Of a stretch of DNA of 64,000 nucleotides, positions 27,798-36,943 are shown piece by piece. The notes beneath the pieces were generated by a model that did no database searches, had not been told where the DNA came from, and worked only from the letters and a program-made list of their open reading frames with translations. Source of the DNA: Flavobacterium sp. 11 (GTDB taxonomy: Bacteria; Bacteroidota; Bacteroidia; Flavobacteriales; Flavobacteriaceae); the NCBI RefSeq assembly GCF_002754315.1, contig NZ_PEFE01000001.1, positions 1,364,001 to 1,428,000 on the forward strand, written 5' to 3'. The first letter of the stretch is position 1. Each line of letters begins with the position of its first letter. The position numbers and the translations under genes were made by a program.

Positions 27798-29273
27798 ATG
27801 TATACATTTTCAAGTAAATTAAAAACTTTTTCTTTCATCTTAATGGCTGTAGGTCTTTTAGGAATTGGATATGGTTTTTTAACTGCACCTAAAGATATTC
27901 AAGAAGTTGAAAAGCTTCTTGCGGCCGAAAGTCATGGTGGTCATGGTGAAGCTAAACATGAAGGGGCTGCTGCTGCTGAACCTTCCCATGAAGCTGCTGC
28001 TACCCATAGTGAAGCTAACGAAGAGAAAAAAATCGAGGAATCTCACGAAGCTGTTGCTCCAACAGGTGATACAACTAAAGTTTCTGAAGAAGCACATGCT
28101 GAACCAGTTCACGCTGAAGCAGCTGTTAAAAAAGAAGGTCACGATGTTAGTGAAGAAGCAGAACATACTGAGCATTTGAATCATGTGTTACACCAACTGC
28201 AAAACAAACCTTGGTCTGCTTTATATGTTGCTTGTATTTTCTTTATGCTTGTTTCTCTTGGAGTTTTAGTTTTTTATGCAATTCAACAAGTAGCTCAGGC
28301 TGGATGGTCTCCAGTATTATTTAGAGTTATGCAGGGTATAACATCTTATTTACCGGTTGGTTCTGTTATCTTTTTTGTTATTTTAATATTATGTGGATTA
28401 CATTTTAATCATATTTTTATATGGTTAGACCCTGAAGTTGTAGCTCATGATAAACTAATCGCTAATAAAACAGGTTATTTAAACTTTCCTTTTTGGATCA
28501 TTAGAGCGGCTATATTTTTGACAGGTTGGAGTTTATACCAATATTTTTCAAGAAAAAACTGTTTGGCTCAAGATGAATCAAATGACAACTCATTTTACAA
28601 GAAAAACTTCAACATATCAGCAATGTTTTTAGTTTTCTTTATAGTATCAGAATCTATAATGTCTTGGGATTGGATAATGTCTATTGACCCGCATTGGTTC
28701 AGTACATTATTTGGATGGTATGTATTTGCTAGCTTCTTTGTTAGTGGAATTACTACAATTGCTTTAGTTACTTTATACCTAAAATCTAGAGGATATTTAG
28801 AGCATGTAAATACAAGTCATATACACGATTTAGCAAAATTCATGTTTGGATTAAGTGTATTCTGGACATATTTATGGTTCTCACAATTCATGTTGATATG
28901 GTATGCAAATATTCCTGAAGAGGTAACATATTTTATCACTAGAATTGAATTGTATAATCTTCCATTCTTTGGTGCTGTAGTGATGAATTTTTTATTCCCT
29001 TTATTAATATTAATTAATACAGATTTCAAGAGAATTACTTGGGTACTAGTTATGGCAGGAATTGTAATACTAGCAGGTCATTATATTGATTTCTTTAATA
29101 TGATTATGCCGGGAACTGTAGGAGACAGATGGTTTATTGGTATACCTGAAATAGCATCCGTTCTTTTCTTCTTAGGATTATTTATTTATGTTGTTTTCAC
29201 AGCGTTAACTAAAGCTCCTTTGTTGGCAAAAAGAAATCCTTTCATAGAAGAAAGTAAACATTTTCATTATTAA
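27798..29273 (+). CDS. actF: alternative complex III membrane subunit ActF with His/Glu/Ala-rich loop
   Basis: About 491 residues; a polytopic inner-membrane protein related to ActC. The ATG at 27798 is preferred over a TTG at 27771, which lies directly after the actE stop. After the first helix (about 10-35) comes a soluble insert of about 85 residues rich in His, Glu and Ala (ESHGGHGEAKHEG is one stretch). About ten helices follow. The insert is low in complexity and is the odd part of the protein. Neighbours show it is the last ACIII gene before the oxidase genes. Confidence 0.94.
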   Translation: MYTFSSKLKTFSFILMAVGLLGIGYGFLTAPKDIQEVEKLLAAESHGGHGEAKHEGAAAAEPSHEAAATHSEANEEKKIEESHEAVAPTGDTTKVSEEAHAEPVHAEAAVKKEGHDVSEEAEHTEHLNHVLHQLQNKPWSALYVACIFFMLVSLGVLVFYAIQQVAQAGWSPVLFRVMQGITSYLPVGSVIFFVILILCGLHFNHIFIWLDPEVVAHDKLIANKTGYLNFPFWIIRAAIFLTGWSLYQYFSRKNCLAQDESNDNSFYKKNFNISAMFLVFFIVSESIMSWDWIMSIDPHWFSTLFGWYVFASFFVSGITTIALVTLYLKSRGYLEHVNTSHIHDLAKFMFGLSVFWTYLWFSQFMLIWYANIPEEVTYFITRIELYNLPFFGAVVMNFLFPLLILINTDFKRITWVLVMAGIVILAGHYIDFFNMIMPGTVGDRWFIGIPEIASVLFFLGLFIYVVFTALTKAPLLAKRNPFIEESKHFHY

Positions 29274-29292
29274 TATTTAAAGAAAAAAACAG

Positions 29293-30447
29293 ATGACAAG
29301 TTTGTTGGTAATCATAGTTTTAGTTTTATTAGCTGTTGCTTTATGGCAATTGACTAAAATATTCGACCTGACGCAAGTTGGATCTAATTCAGATAGTTCA
29401 GAAATAGCTACAGATAACGATAATAACGTTCAAGGTTATTTGATGTTTGGTTTCTTGGCTTTCATTTATATTTTTTCAATTTACGGATTGTTTAAATGGG
29501 GACCTCTTGTTCTTCATACGCCAGCTTCTGCACATGGTGGTGAAGTAGATAATTTAATGAATATTACATGGGTTCTTATTTTTATAGTTCAGGCTATTAC
29601 TCAAGTATTGTTGCATTATTTTGCTTTCAAATACAGAGGAAAAAAAGATCAAAAAGCACTTTATTTTGCTGATAATAATAAGTTAGAAGCTATTTGGAGT
29701 GTTATTCCAGCTGTAGTTTTAGCAGGATTGATTCTTTATGGTCTTTTCGCTTGGACAAATATTATGTTTGTTGATGAAGATGAGGATACAATAGTTATTG
29801 AATTGTATGCACAACAGTTCAACTGGAAAGCTAGATATTCAGGTCAAGATAATGTATTAGGGAAAGCAAATGTTAGATTTATTGAAGGTGCAAATGCTGT
29901 AGGTGTCGATTTAGCTGATCCATATGCACAAGATGATATTGTTGTAACAGAATTGCATATCCCTAAAGGTAAAAAAATTCTTTTCAAAATGCGTTCTCAA
30001 GATGTTTTGCACTCAGCATACATGCCTCACTTTAGAGCACAGATGAACTGTGTTCCTGGTATGGTTACACAATTTGCTTTTGAGCCAATATACACTACTG
30101 CAGAGTATAGAGAATTGCCATTTATGGTAGAAAAAGTAGCTAATATAAATGCTTTAAGATCTAAGAAAAGTATAGAGTTAGTTGCTAAAGGTGAAACTGC
30201 TTTAGATCCTTACACATTTGATTACTTATTGCTTTGTAATAAAATTTGTGGAGCATCACATTATAACATGCAAATGAAAATTATTGTAGACACACCGGAA
30301 GACTATAAAGCATGGTTGAAAGATAAAGCTACAATTGTAAGTGAAGTAAAAGCTGCAATGGCTGAACCTGCTGCTACTGATGGAGCAGCTGGTACAGATT
30401 CTACAAAAGCAAAAGATACTGCAGCGGTTGCCGTAACCATGAAATAA
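29293..30447 (+). CDS. cytochrome c oxidase subunit II (CuA)
   Basis: A 384-residue membrane-anchored subunit. It has four hydrophobic helices rather than the usual two: a short N-terminal helix, then about 48-70, 92-112 and 132-155. The periplasmic cupredoxin domain carries the CuA ligands in CNKICGASHYNM (Cys-x3-Cys-x3-His-x2-Met) plus an earlier His in VLHSAYMPHF. An Ala/Thr-rich tail ends the protein. Extra helices agree with the published observation that the oxidase partnering ACIII is modified for supercomplex contact. No subunit III gene is in the operon. Confidence 0.95.
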   Translation: MTSLLVIIVLVLLAVALWQLTKIFDLTQVGSNSDSSEIATDNDNNVQGYLMFGFLAFIYIFSIYGLFKWGPLVLHTPASAHGGEVDNLMNITWVLIFIVQAITQVLLHYFAFKYRGKKDQKALYFADNNKLEAIWSVIPAVVLAGLILYGLFAWTNIMFVDEDEDTIVIELYAQQFNWKARYSGQDNVLGKANVRFIEGANAVGVDLADPYAQDDIVVTELHIPKGKKILFKMRSQDVLHSAYMPHFRAQMNCVPGMVTQFAFEPIYTTAEYRELPFMVEKVANINALRSKKSIELVAKGETALDPYTFDYLLLCNKICGASHYNMQMKIIVDTPEDYKAWLKDKATIVSEVKAAMAEPAATDGAAGTDSTKAKDTAAVAVTMK

Positions 30448-30476
30448 TTAATAAGAAAAATTTAAAGTAAACATAT

Positions 30477-32273
30477 ATGTCAGCAGAAGGTCACGATCAC
30501 GCAATAGATCACGAACACGAACATCACCATAAAGACACTTTTATTACTAAATATATTTTTAGTATTGACCATAAAATGATTGCCAAACAATACCTAATTA
30601 CTGGTATCATCATGGGAATTATTGGAGTAGGAATGTCTATGCTATTTAGAATGCAGTTAGCATGGCCAGAAGAATCATTTAAAATTTTCAATATTTTACT
30701 TGGTGATAAATTTGCTCCAAACGGAGTAATGACAAATGATATTTATTTGGCATTGGTTACTATACACGGAACTATTATGGTATTCTTTGTATTAACCGCC
30801 GCTTTAAGTGGTACTTTTAGTAACTTATTGATACCGCTTCAGATTGGTGCACGAGATATGGCATCAGGTTTTATGAATATGATATCATACTGGTTGTTCT
30901 TCTTGTCTAGTATAATCATGGTTAGCTCACTTTTTGTTGAAGCAGGACCAGCATCTTCAGGATGGACAATTTATCCTCCTTTGAGCGCATTGCCACAAGC
31001 TATCCCAGGTTCAGGTTTAGGGATGACCTTATGGTTGGTTTCTATGGCTATCTTTATTGCATCTTCATTGATGGGTTCTTTGAATTACGTTGTAACGGTA
31101 ATTAATTTAAGAACCAAAGGTATGACTATGACTAGATTGCCTCTTACAATTTGGGCTTTCTTTGTAACAGCAATTATTGGTATCGTTTCTTTTCCTGTTC
31201 TTTTATCTGCAGCTTTATTGTTGATTTTCGATAGAAGTTTTGGAACTTCATTCTTCTTATCTGATATTTATATTGCTGGAGAAGTATTGCATTATCAAGG
31301 TGGTTCACCAGTATTGTTCGAGCACTTGTTTTGGTTCTTAGGACACCCTGAAGTTTATATCGTTTTATTACCTGCTTTGGGTATTACTTCGGAAGTTATT
31401 GCAACAAATTCACGTAAACCAATTTTTGGTTACAGAGCGATGATTATGTCAATTTTGGCAATTGCTTTCTTATCAACAATTGTTTGGGGTCACCACATGT
31501 TTATCTCAGGTATGAATCCATTTTTAGGATCTGTATTTACGTTTACGACATTATTGATTGCTATTCCTTCAGCTGTAAAAGCGTTTAATTACATCACAAC
31601 ACTTTGGAAAGGTAACTTACAGTTGAATCCTGCTATGTTGTTTTCAATTGGTTTAGTTTCTACATTTATTACAGGTGGTTTGACGGGAATTATTCTTGGA
31701 GACAGTACGCTTGATATTAATGTTCATGATACGTACTTTGTTGTAGCTCACTTTCACTTAGTAATGGGTATTTCTGCTCTTTACGGAATGTTTGCTGGTA
31801 TTTACCACTGGTTCCCAAGAATGTTCGGAAGAATGTTAAACAAGAACCTTGGATATGTACACTTTTGGGTAACTGCAATCTGTGCTTATGGAGTTTTCTT
31901 CCCAATGCACTTTATCGGATTAGCTGGTTTACCAAGACGTTACTATACAAACACAAACTTCCCATTATTTGATGATTTACAAAACGTAAACGTTTTAATC
32001 ACAACATTTGCATTAATTGGTGGAGTTTTTCAATTGGTTTTCTTATATAACTTTTTCGTTAGTATCTTCTACGGTAAAAAATCTGTAATGAATCCTTGGA
32101 AATCGAATACATTAGAATGGACAGCACCAGTTGAACACATGCACGGTAACTGGCCAGGTGAAATCCCTCACGTATATCGTTGGCCTTATGACTACAGTAA
32201 TCCAGCACACGATGTGGATTTTGTACCTCAAAACGTTCCAATGAAAGAAGGTGAAGAAGTTTTACATCACTAA
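30477..32273 (+). CDS. cytochrome c oxidase subunit I (aa3-type)
   Basis: A 598-residue haem-copper oxidase catalytic subunit with about 12 helices. Visible residues are HPEVYIVLLP (CuB His and cross-linked Tyr), WGHHMF (two CuB His), and HDTYFVVAHFHLVMG (haem a and a3 ligands). The cytosolic N-terminus is His-rich (HDHAIDHEHEHHH). It reduces oxygen to water and pumps protons, using electrons delivered by CuA in subunit II. It is the last gene of the ACIII-oxidase operon, followed 10 nt later by a terminator. Confidence 0.97.
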   Translation: MSAEGHDHAIDHEHEHHHKDTFITKYIFSIDHKMIAKQYLITGIIMGIIGVGMSMLFRMQLAWPEESFKIFNILLGDKFAPNGVMTNDIYLALVTIHGTIMVFFVLTAALSGTFSNLLIPLQIGARDMASGFMNMISYWLFFLSSIIMVSSLFVEAGPASSGWTIYPPLSALPQAIPGSGLGMTLWLVSMAIFIASSLMGSLNYVVTVINLRTKGMTMTRLPLTIWAFFVTAIIGIVSFPVLLSAALLLIFDRSFGTSFFLSDIYIAGEVLHYQGGSPVLFEHLFWFLGHPEVYIVLLPALGITSEVIATNSRKPIFGYRAMIMSILAIAFLSTIVWGHHMFISGMNPFLGSVFTFTTLLIAIPSAVKAFNYITTLWKGNLQLNPAMLFSIGLVSTFITGGLTGIILGDSTLDINVHDTYFVVAHFHLVMGISALYGMFAGIYHWFPRMFGRMLNKNLGYVHFWVTAICAYGVFFPMHFIGLAGLPRRYYTNTNFPLFDDLQNVNVLITTFALIGGVFQLVFLYNFFVSIFYGKKSVMNPWKSNTLEWTAPVEHMHGNWPGEIPHVYRWPYDYSNPAHDVDFVPQNVPMKEGEEVLHH

Positions 32274-32282
32274 AATATAAAG

Positions 32283-32314
32283 AAAAGCCTCTGCGAAAGT
32301 AGAGGCTTTTTTTG
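32283..32314 (+). terminator. intrinsic terminator of the ACIII-oxidase operon
   Basis: A perfect 10-bp stem (AAAAGCCTCT with AGAGGCTTTT) with an 8-nt loop is followed by a T run just after the subunit I stop codon. Confidence 0.93.
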
Positions 32315-32428
32315 TGGCGTTTATTATTCTTGTTTCTCTTGTCGTACTTTTTGTTCAGATACCTTTTTAATTTTTAGCATTTAAAATTTAAAATTTATAA
32401 TTCAAAATTGCTTTGCTATCTTTGTTAC

Positions 32429-33451
32429 ATGAATGAAAATTTAGACCCAACATCAAACAGTTACAATTCCGAAGAACTTGATCTTGAAAAAAAATTAAGA
32501 CCGCTTTCTTTTGATGATTTTGCAGGACAAGACCAAATATTAGAAAATCTAAAAGTTTTTGTGCAAGCTGCAAACCAACGAAATGAAGCGCTTGATCACA
32601 CGCTGTTTCATGGCCCACCGGGTTTAGGAAAAACTACTTTAGCTAATATTCTAGCTAATGAACTTCAAGTAGGAATCAAAATTACATCTGGTCCGGTTTT
32701 AGACAAGCCAGGGGATTTAGCTGGTTTATTGACTAATCTTGAAGAAAGAGATGTTTTGTTTATTGATGAAATTCATCGTTTGAGCCCTATAGTGGAAGAA
32801 TATTTGTACTCTGCTATGGAGGATTTCAAAATTGACATCATGATTGAATCAGGGCCAAATGCAAGAACTGTCCAAATCAATTTAAACCCATTCACATTGA
32901 TTGGAGCCACCACGCGTTCCGGTTTATTGACGGCTCCTATGAGAGCTCGTTTTGGAATATCTTCCCGTTTACAATATTATACAACTGAGCTATTAACCAC
33001 AATTGTGGAAAGAAGTGCTACGATATTTAAAATGCCTATATCAATGGAGGCTGCCATTGAAATTGCAGGTAGAAGCAGGGGAACACCTCGTATTGCTAAC
33101 GCACTGTTGCGCCGAGTGCGTGATTTTGCACAGATAAAAGGAAATGGTACAATTGATATAGAAATTGCACGTTACGCCTTAAAAGCGCTTAATGTTGATG
33201 CGCATGGCTTAGATGAAATGGACAATAAAATTTTAACCACAATTATCGATAAATTCAAAGGTGGACCGGTTGGTTTAACTACTTTGGCGACAGCCGTATC
33301 CGAAAGCAGCGAAACAATCGAGGAAGTCTATGAGCCGTTTCTGATTCAGGAAGGATTTATCATGCGAACACCGCGGGGTAGGGAAGTTACGGACAAAGCC
33401 TACAAGCATTTAGGGAAATTAAATACAAACATTCAAGGAGGTTTATTCTAA
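32429..33451 (+). CDS. ruvB: Holliday junction branch-migration ATPase RuvB
   Basis: A 340-residue AAA+ motor that drives branch migration with RuvA. Order: N-terminal [11 protein letters not shown], Walker [13 protein letters not shown], Walker [10 protein letters not shown], sensor 1 [10 protein letters not shown], sensor 2 and arginine finger region ([18 protein letters not shown]), winged helix at the end ([10 protein letters not shown]). The ATG at 32429 gives the family's usual N-terminus; a TTG 21 nt upstream is unlikely. A TATCTTTG box (32417-32424) lies only 4 nt before this ATG, which would make a leaderless or nearly leaderless mRNA if used. Confidence 0.97.
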   Translation: MNENLDPTSNSYNSEELDLEKKLRPLSFDDFAGQDQILENLKVFVQAANQRNEALDHTLFHGPPGLGKTTLANILANELQVGIKITSGPVLDKPGDLAGLLTNLEERDVLFIDEIHRLSPIVEEYLYSAMEDFKIDIMIESGPNARTVQINLNPFTLIGATTRSGLLTAPMRARFGISSRLQYYTTELLTTIVERSATIFKMPISMEAAIEIAGRSRGTPRIANALLRRVRDFAQIKGNGTIDIEIARYALKALNVDAHGLDEMDNKILTTIIDKFKGGPVGLTTLATAVSESSETIEEVYEPFLIQEGFIMRTPRGREVTDKAYKHLGKLNTNIQGGLF

Positions 33452-33458
33452 TTTTTTA

Positions 33459-33561
33459 GGAGCTATTTCCTGCTATCCGCTATATTCCCGATTAACAAAA
33501 ACTACGGCTAAAAAAGCCTTGTTTTTCTAAATCGGGTGATGCCGCTGCTATCAGGGCTAGG
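33459..33561. repeat. structured intergenic element between ruvB and queG
   Basis: This stretch of about 100 bases is far more GC-rich and ordered than normal spacers here. CCCGATT (33487-33493) pairs with AATCGGG (33530-33536), with further inner pairing of GGCT/AGCC and CAAAAAC/GTTTTT. The outer edges hold a direct repeat of TGCTATC (33471-33477 and 33546-33552) and of CCGCT. It lacks a T tract and does not look like a simple terminator. I recall similar intergenic sequences in other Flavobacterium genomes, so a dispersed repeat is likely, but only one copy is seen in this window. Confidence 0.6.
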
Positions 33562-33587
33562 GAATCCATTTATTAACTTCTATTTTT

Positions 33588-34514
33588 ATAAGCATCAACC
33601 ACAAGGCTACATATACGCAATTTATCAAATCCGAAGCACAGCGTCTCGGCTTTTTATCTTGTGGAATATCCAAAGCCGGCTTTTTAGAACAAGAAGCACC
33701 ACGTTTAGAAAACTGGTTAAAGAACAACAGAAATGGTCAAATGTCCTATATGGAAAACCATTTTGACAAGCGTCTAAATCCAACTTTGCTGGTTGATGAT
33801 GCTAAAAGTGTAGTTTCCTTGCTGCTTAATTATTACCCTGAGCAACTTCAAAATCCAGATTCTTATAAAATTTCAAAATATGCGTACGGGCAGGATTATC
33901 ATTTTGTAATTAAAGAAAAATTAAAAGAATTTTTATTTTCTATTCAATCAACATTAGGAGAAGTTTCCGGTCGTGCCTTTGTAGACTCTGCTCCAGTACT
34001 CGATAAAGCTTGGGCTGCCAAAAGTGGTTTAGGCTGGATAGGCAAAAACAGTAATTTATTGACGCAAAAAGTAGGCTCTTTTTACTTTATTGCAGAACTC
34101 ATTATCGATTTAGATTTAGAGTATGACAATCCTACAACCGATCATTGTGGCACTTGTACCGCTTGTATTGACGCTTGTCCTACCGAGGCCATAGTTGCGC
34201 CTTATGTAGTTGATGGCAGCAAGTGTATCTCTTATTTCACGATTGAATTAAAAGATAATATTCCTCAAGAAATGAAAGGAAAGTTTGCTGATTGGGCTTT
34301 TGGATGTGATGTTTGTCAGGATGTTTGTCCTTGGAATAAGTTTTCAAAAGCACATAATGAACCTCTATTTAACCCAAATCCAGAATTACTTTCCATGTCA
34401 AAAAAGGATTGGATTGAAATTACCGAAGAAACATTTAAAGCTGTATTTAAAAATTCGCCACTAAAAAGAGCTAAGTTTCAAGGAATAAAAAGAAATATTG
34501 ATTTTTTAGAATAA
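33588..34514 (+). CDS. queG: epoxyqueuosine reductase QueG, start codon missing or non-canonical
   Basis: This enzyme performs the last step of queuosine tRNA modification using cobalamin and two [4Fe-4S] clusters. The frame shows catalytic-region [20 protein letters not shown] and cluster motifs [15 protein letters not shown] and [11 protein letters not shown]. The first ATG in frame is at 33741, but conserved N-terminal residues lie upstream ([20 protein letters not shown], then [20 protein letters not shown]). Between the stop at 33558 and 33741 there is no in-frame ATG, GTG or TTG. The natural M position seems to be ATA at 33588. Either the start was mutated, a rare ATA or ATT start is used, or the sequence has an error. 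It follows a structured repeat element. Confidence 0.88.
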   Translation: MSINHKATYTQFIKSEAQRLGFLSCGISKAGFLEQEAPRLENWLKNNRNGQMSYMENHFDKRLNPTLLVDDAKSVVSLLLNYYPEQLQNPDSYKISKYAYGQDYHFVIKEKLKEFLFSIQSTLGEVSGRAFVDSAPVLDKAWAAKSGLGWIGKNSNLLTQKVGSFYFIAELIIDLDLEYDNPTTDHCGTCTACIDACPTEAIVAPYVVDGSKCISYFTIELKDNIPQEMKGKFADWAFGCDVCQDVCPWNKFSKAHNEPLFNPNPELLSMSKKDWIEITEETFKAVFKNSPLKRAKFQGIKRNIDFLE

Positions 34515-34521
34515 CAGTATC

Positions 34522-35562
34522 TTACAATTCAATTTGTTTGAATTTTATAGAAGATTCTCTAACGATAACGTTAGTTTCTAATTCAACAGTTCTTGGCGTA
34601 AAAGGAATTCCTTCTTTATGACAATTCATTTCTTCCAGCAATAAGTTAAAAGATTCAATTCCCATTTCATGACTCGGCTGATTGACAGTGCTTAATTTTG
34701 GTGTCAATACTTGTGACATAAACCAATTACTAAACCCAATTACGGCTACTTGTTCAGGTACATTGATTTTATTTTCATTGAAATAGGCTAGTGTACCTAC
34801 TGCAACCAAATCTGTAATTGCAAAAATACCATCGATGTCAGGATGCTCATTAATAATTTGCTTTGCAAAATCTCTCCCTTCTTCAAAAGTTACGGTTTCA
34901 CAAGTATAGACTAATTTATTGTCAAAAGGAATATTGTTTTTTTCTAACGCTTTTTTGTAACCGATGTATCGGTCTATCGCGTTTTGAGGATTCAATGGGC
35001 CACGAATATGTGCGATTTTCTTGCAGCCATTATCAATTAAGTGTTGGACCGCATTAAAGGCTGCTTTTTGGTCGTCAATTACCACTTTTGAGCATTTAGA
35101 AAGCTTGGCAATCTTGTCAAACATCACAAAAGGAATATTTCTATTCATTATTTCTTTAATGTGATCGTCATTGTTGGATTCATTAGATAGTGACATAATA
35201 ATGCCATCTACTCTCTTGTTTATAAGGAGTTCTACTTGTTTTTTTTCTAAAGCCAACGTTTCATTAGACTGTAAAATGATAACGAGATATCCATTTTTTT
35301 CGGCTTCATTAATAATGGCATTTACCACATTTGAAAAAAAGTGATGTACTACTTCAGGGATAATTAAACCAATGGTTTTTGATTCTTTTGTTCTTAAATT
35401 TACAGCAAAACTATTAGGGGTATAATGTAGTTTTTGAGCAAGTTCAATTACCGCATTCTTAGTTTTTTCACTAACATCCGGATAGTTTTTCAGCGCTTTT
35501 GAAACAGTGGTTATTGAAATTCCCAGTTTTGTTGCAATTTCTTTAAGAGTAATATCTTTCAT
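34522..35562 (-). CDS. LacI-family regulator of the sugar locus, paralogue 1
   Basis: A 346-residue regulator. The N-terminal HTH (TLKEIATKLGISITTVSKAL) and hinge (FAVNLRTKESKTIGLIIPE) are followed by a sugar-binding-protein-like domain (GIFAITDLVAVGTL; VIGFSNWFMS). It is very similar to the gene upstream at 35796-36815, with an almost identical recognition helix and hinge, so the two may read the same operators, possibly as heterodimers or in response to different sugars. The double CGAAAACGTTTTCG-type sites at 42.7, 45.3 and 59.1 kb are the obvious candidates for their binding. Which one binds is not shown. Confidence 0.93.
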   Translation of the reverse strand: MKDITLKEIATKLGISITTVSKALKNYPDVSEKTKNAVIELAQKLHYTPNSFAVNLRTKESKTIGLIIPEVVHHFFSNVVNAIINEAEKNGYLVIILQSNETLALEKKQVELLINKRVDGIIMSLSNESNNDDHIKEIMNRNIPFVMFDKIAKLSKCSKVVIDDQKAAFNAVQHLIDNGCKKIAHIRGPLNPQNAIDRYIGYKKALEKNNIPFDNKLVYTCETVTFEEGRDFAKQIINEHPDIDGIFAITDLVAVGTLAYFNENKINVPEQVAVIGFSNWFMSQVLTPKLSTVNQPSHEMGIESFNLLLEEMNCHKEGIPFTPRTVELETNVIVRESSIKFKQIEL

Positions 35563-35795
35563 GAATCGAATTTCTACGTATTTAATTTTAGGAAAATATT
35601 TTTAGAAATGACTTTATTTTAAGTCTCCATGTGTTTAGTTTATGCCTATAAAAACTGACTCTAACTTAAAATATTCTTTACCAAGATATTAATTTTTATC
35701 TTATTTCTAGTTTTTTTATCAAAATAAACAAATTAATATTGATTCGTTAAATTAGATAAACATGGGTTGGTTGTTTATTGAAGGATTCAATTTTT

Positions 35796-36815
35796 TTATG
35801 TAGATTCTCTTTCAATTATGTTAGTTTCTAATTCAATTGACTGAAAAAGAACTGGTAAATTATTCTTTTTTAGATTGATTTCATCAAATAAAATCGACGC
35901 AGACTTTCTTCCAATTTCAAAACCGGGTTGGTCGATTGTTGAAAGTTTTGGTGATATAACGCTTGACATAAACCAATTGCTGAAACCTAAAACTGCAATT
36001 CGTTGCGGAATGGAAATCCCTGTTTCATTGAAGTATTTAATGATTCCAATGGCGACTAAGTCAGTAACGGCAAAAATTGCATCTATTTCAGGATGTTCAT
36101 CAATCACTTTTTTAGCATTTTCATAACCGTCTTCAAAATCCGTGTTGTTGTCACATACAAAAACAAGAGAAGAATCATAAGGAATACCGTTGTCTTCGAG
36201 TGCTTTTTTATATCCTAAAAAACGATCAATAGCATTTTGGGGTAAATAAGAACCTCTAAAATGAGCTATTTTTTTGTACCCTTTTTTTATAAGAAAGCTA
36301 ACAGCATCATAAGCCGCTTTTTTATCATTAATAGTTACTTTTGAGCATTTAACAAGTTTGGCAATTTTATCAAAAAGTACCAGTGGGGTATTGTGAGAAA
36401 TAATCGATTTTAAATGTTCAAAATCCCCAGTTTCATTGGACAAGGACATTAAAATTCCGTCAACTCTTTTATTTAATAGTAGATCGATTTGTTTTTTTTC
36501 AAACTCTAATTTTTCATTGGATTGTAAAATAATAACCAAGTAATCCCTCTTCTCAGCCTCTTCAAGAATTCCTTTAATCACATTTGAAAAAAAATCATGA
36601 ACAAGCGTAGGGATTATCAATCCTATGGTCTTTGATTCTTTTGTTCTAAGGTTTACAGCAAAACTGTTTGGAGTATAATGCAGTTTTTGAGCAAGTTCAA
36701 TTACCGCTTTTTTTGTTTTTTCACTTACGTCTGAGTATCCTTTTAATGACTTTGAAACAGTTGTTATAGAAATCCCTAATTGTGCGGCAATTTCTTTGAG
36801 AGTGGGATTATTCAT
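35796..36815 (-). CDS. LacI-family regulator of the sugar locus, paralogue 2
   Basis: A 339-residue paralogue of the neighbouring regulator. HTH is TLKEIAAQLGISITTVSKSL; the hinge FAVNLRTKESKTIGLIIP is identical to its neighbour. The effector domain keeps the same landmarks (IFAVTDLVAIGI, VLGFSNWFMSSV, KLSTIDQPGFEIG) but differs at many positions, so specificity may have diverged. It is separated from the GH13 gene by a terminator hairpin and therefore likely has its own promoter. No CGAAAACG-type palindrome is seen directly before it, so clear autoregulation is not supported. Confidence 0.93.
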   Translation of the reverse strand: MNNPTLKEIAAQLGISITTVSKSLKGYSDVSEKTKKAVIELAQKLHYTPNSFAVNLRTKESKTIGLIIPTLVHDFFSNVIKGILEEAEKRDYLVIILQSNEKLEFEKKQIDLLLNKRVDGILMSLSNETGDFEHLKSIISHNTPLVLFDKIAKLVKCSKVTINDKKAAYDAVSFLIKKGYKKIAHFRGSYLPQNAIDRFLGYKKALEDNGIPYDSSLVFVCDNNTDFEDGYENAKKVIDEHPEIDAIFAVTDLVAIGIIKYFNETGISIPQRIAVLGFSNWFMSSVISPKLSTIDQPGFEIGRKSASILFDEINLKKNNLPVLFQSIELETNIIEREST

Positions 36816-36842
36816 AGTTCAATACTCTATTTGTAAAAGCCA

Positions 36843-36910
36843 AAAAAAACTGCTTCTTGAAAACGAATTTACAATTTATTTGTTGTAAATCAATTTTCAA
36901 AAAACAGTTT
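36843..36910 (-). terminator. long hairpin terminator after the GH13 gene
   Basis: An extended inverted repeat: AAACTG (36847-36852)/CAGTTT (36905-36910), TTGAAAA (36857-36863)/TTTTCAA (36894-36900) and ATTTACAA (36867-36874)/TTGTAAAT (36883-36890), with an 8-nt loop. On the minus strand the last arm runs straight into an eight-T run. It closes the GH32-MFS-kinase-GH13 unit and separates it from the regulator genes. Confidence 0.85.
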
Positions 36911-36943
36911 GTTAATTATACGCAGTTTTGAAGTGTTTAATTT

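Noticed and set aside
27879..28184. Antisense open frame opposite the His/Glu-rich insert of actF
   Set aside because: It is a by-product of the low-complexity coding sequence on the plus strand.
33536..33766. 76-codon plus-strand open frame before queG
   Set aside because: It begins in the structured intergenic element and then runs out of frame through the conserved queG N-terminal region, so it is a shadow of queG.
34522..36815. Assembly duplication as the source of the two neighbouring LacI genes
   Set aside because: The copies differ at many positions along their whole length, so they are true paralogues.
36855..36875. Possible fourth LacI operator (GAAAACGAAT) before LacI paralogue 2
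   Set aside because: It is not a CG-centred palindrome and is fully explained as one arm of the long terminator hairpin.
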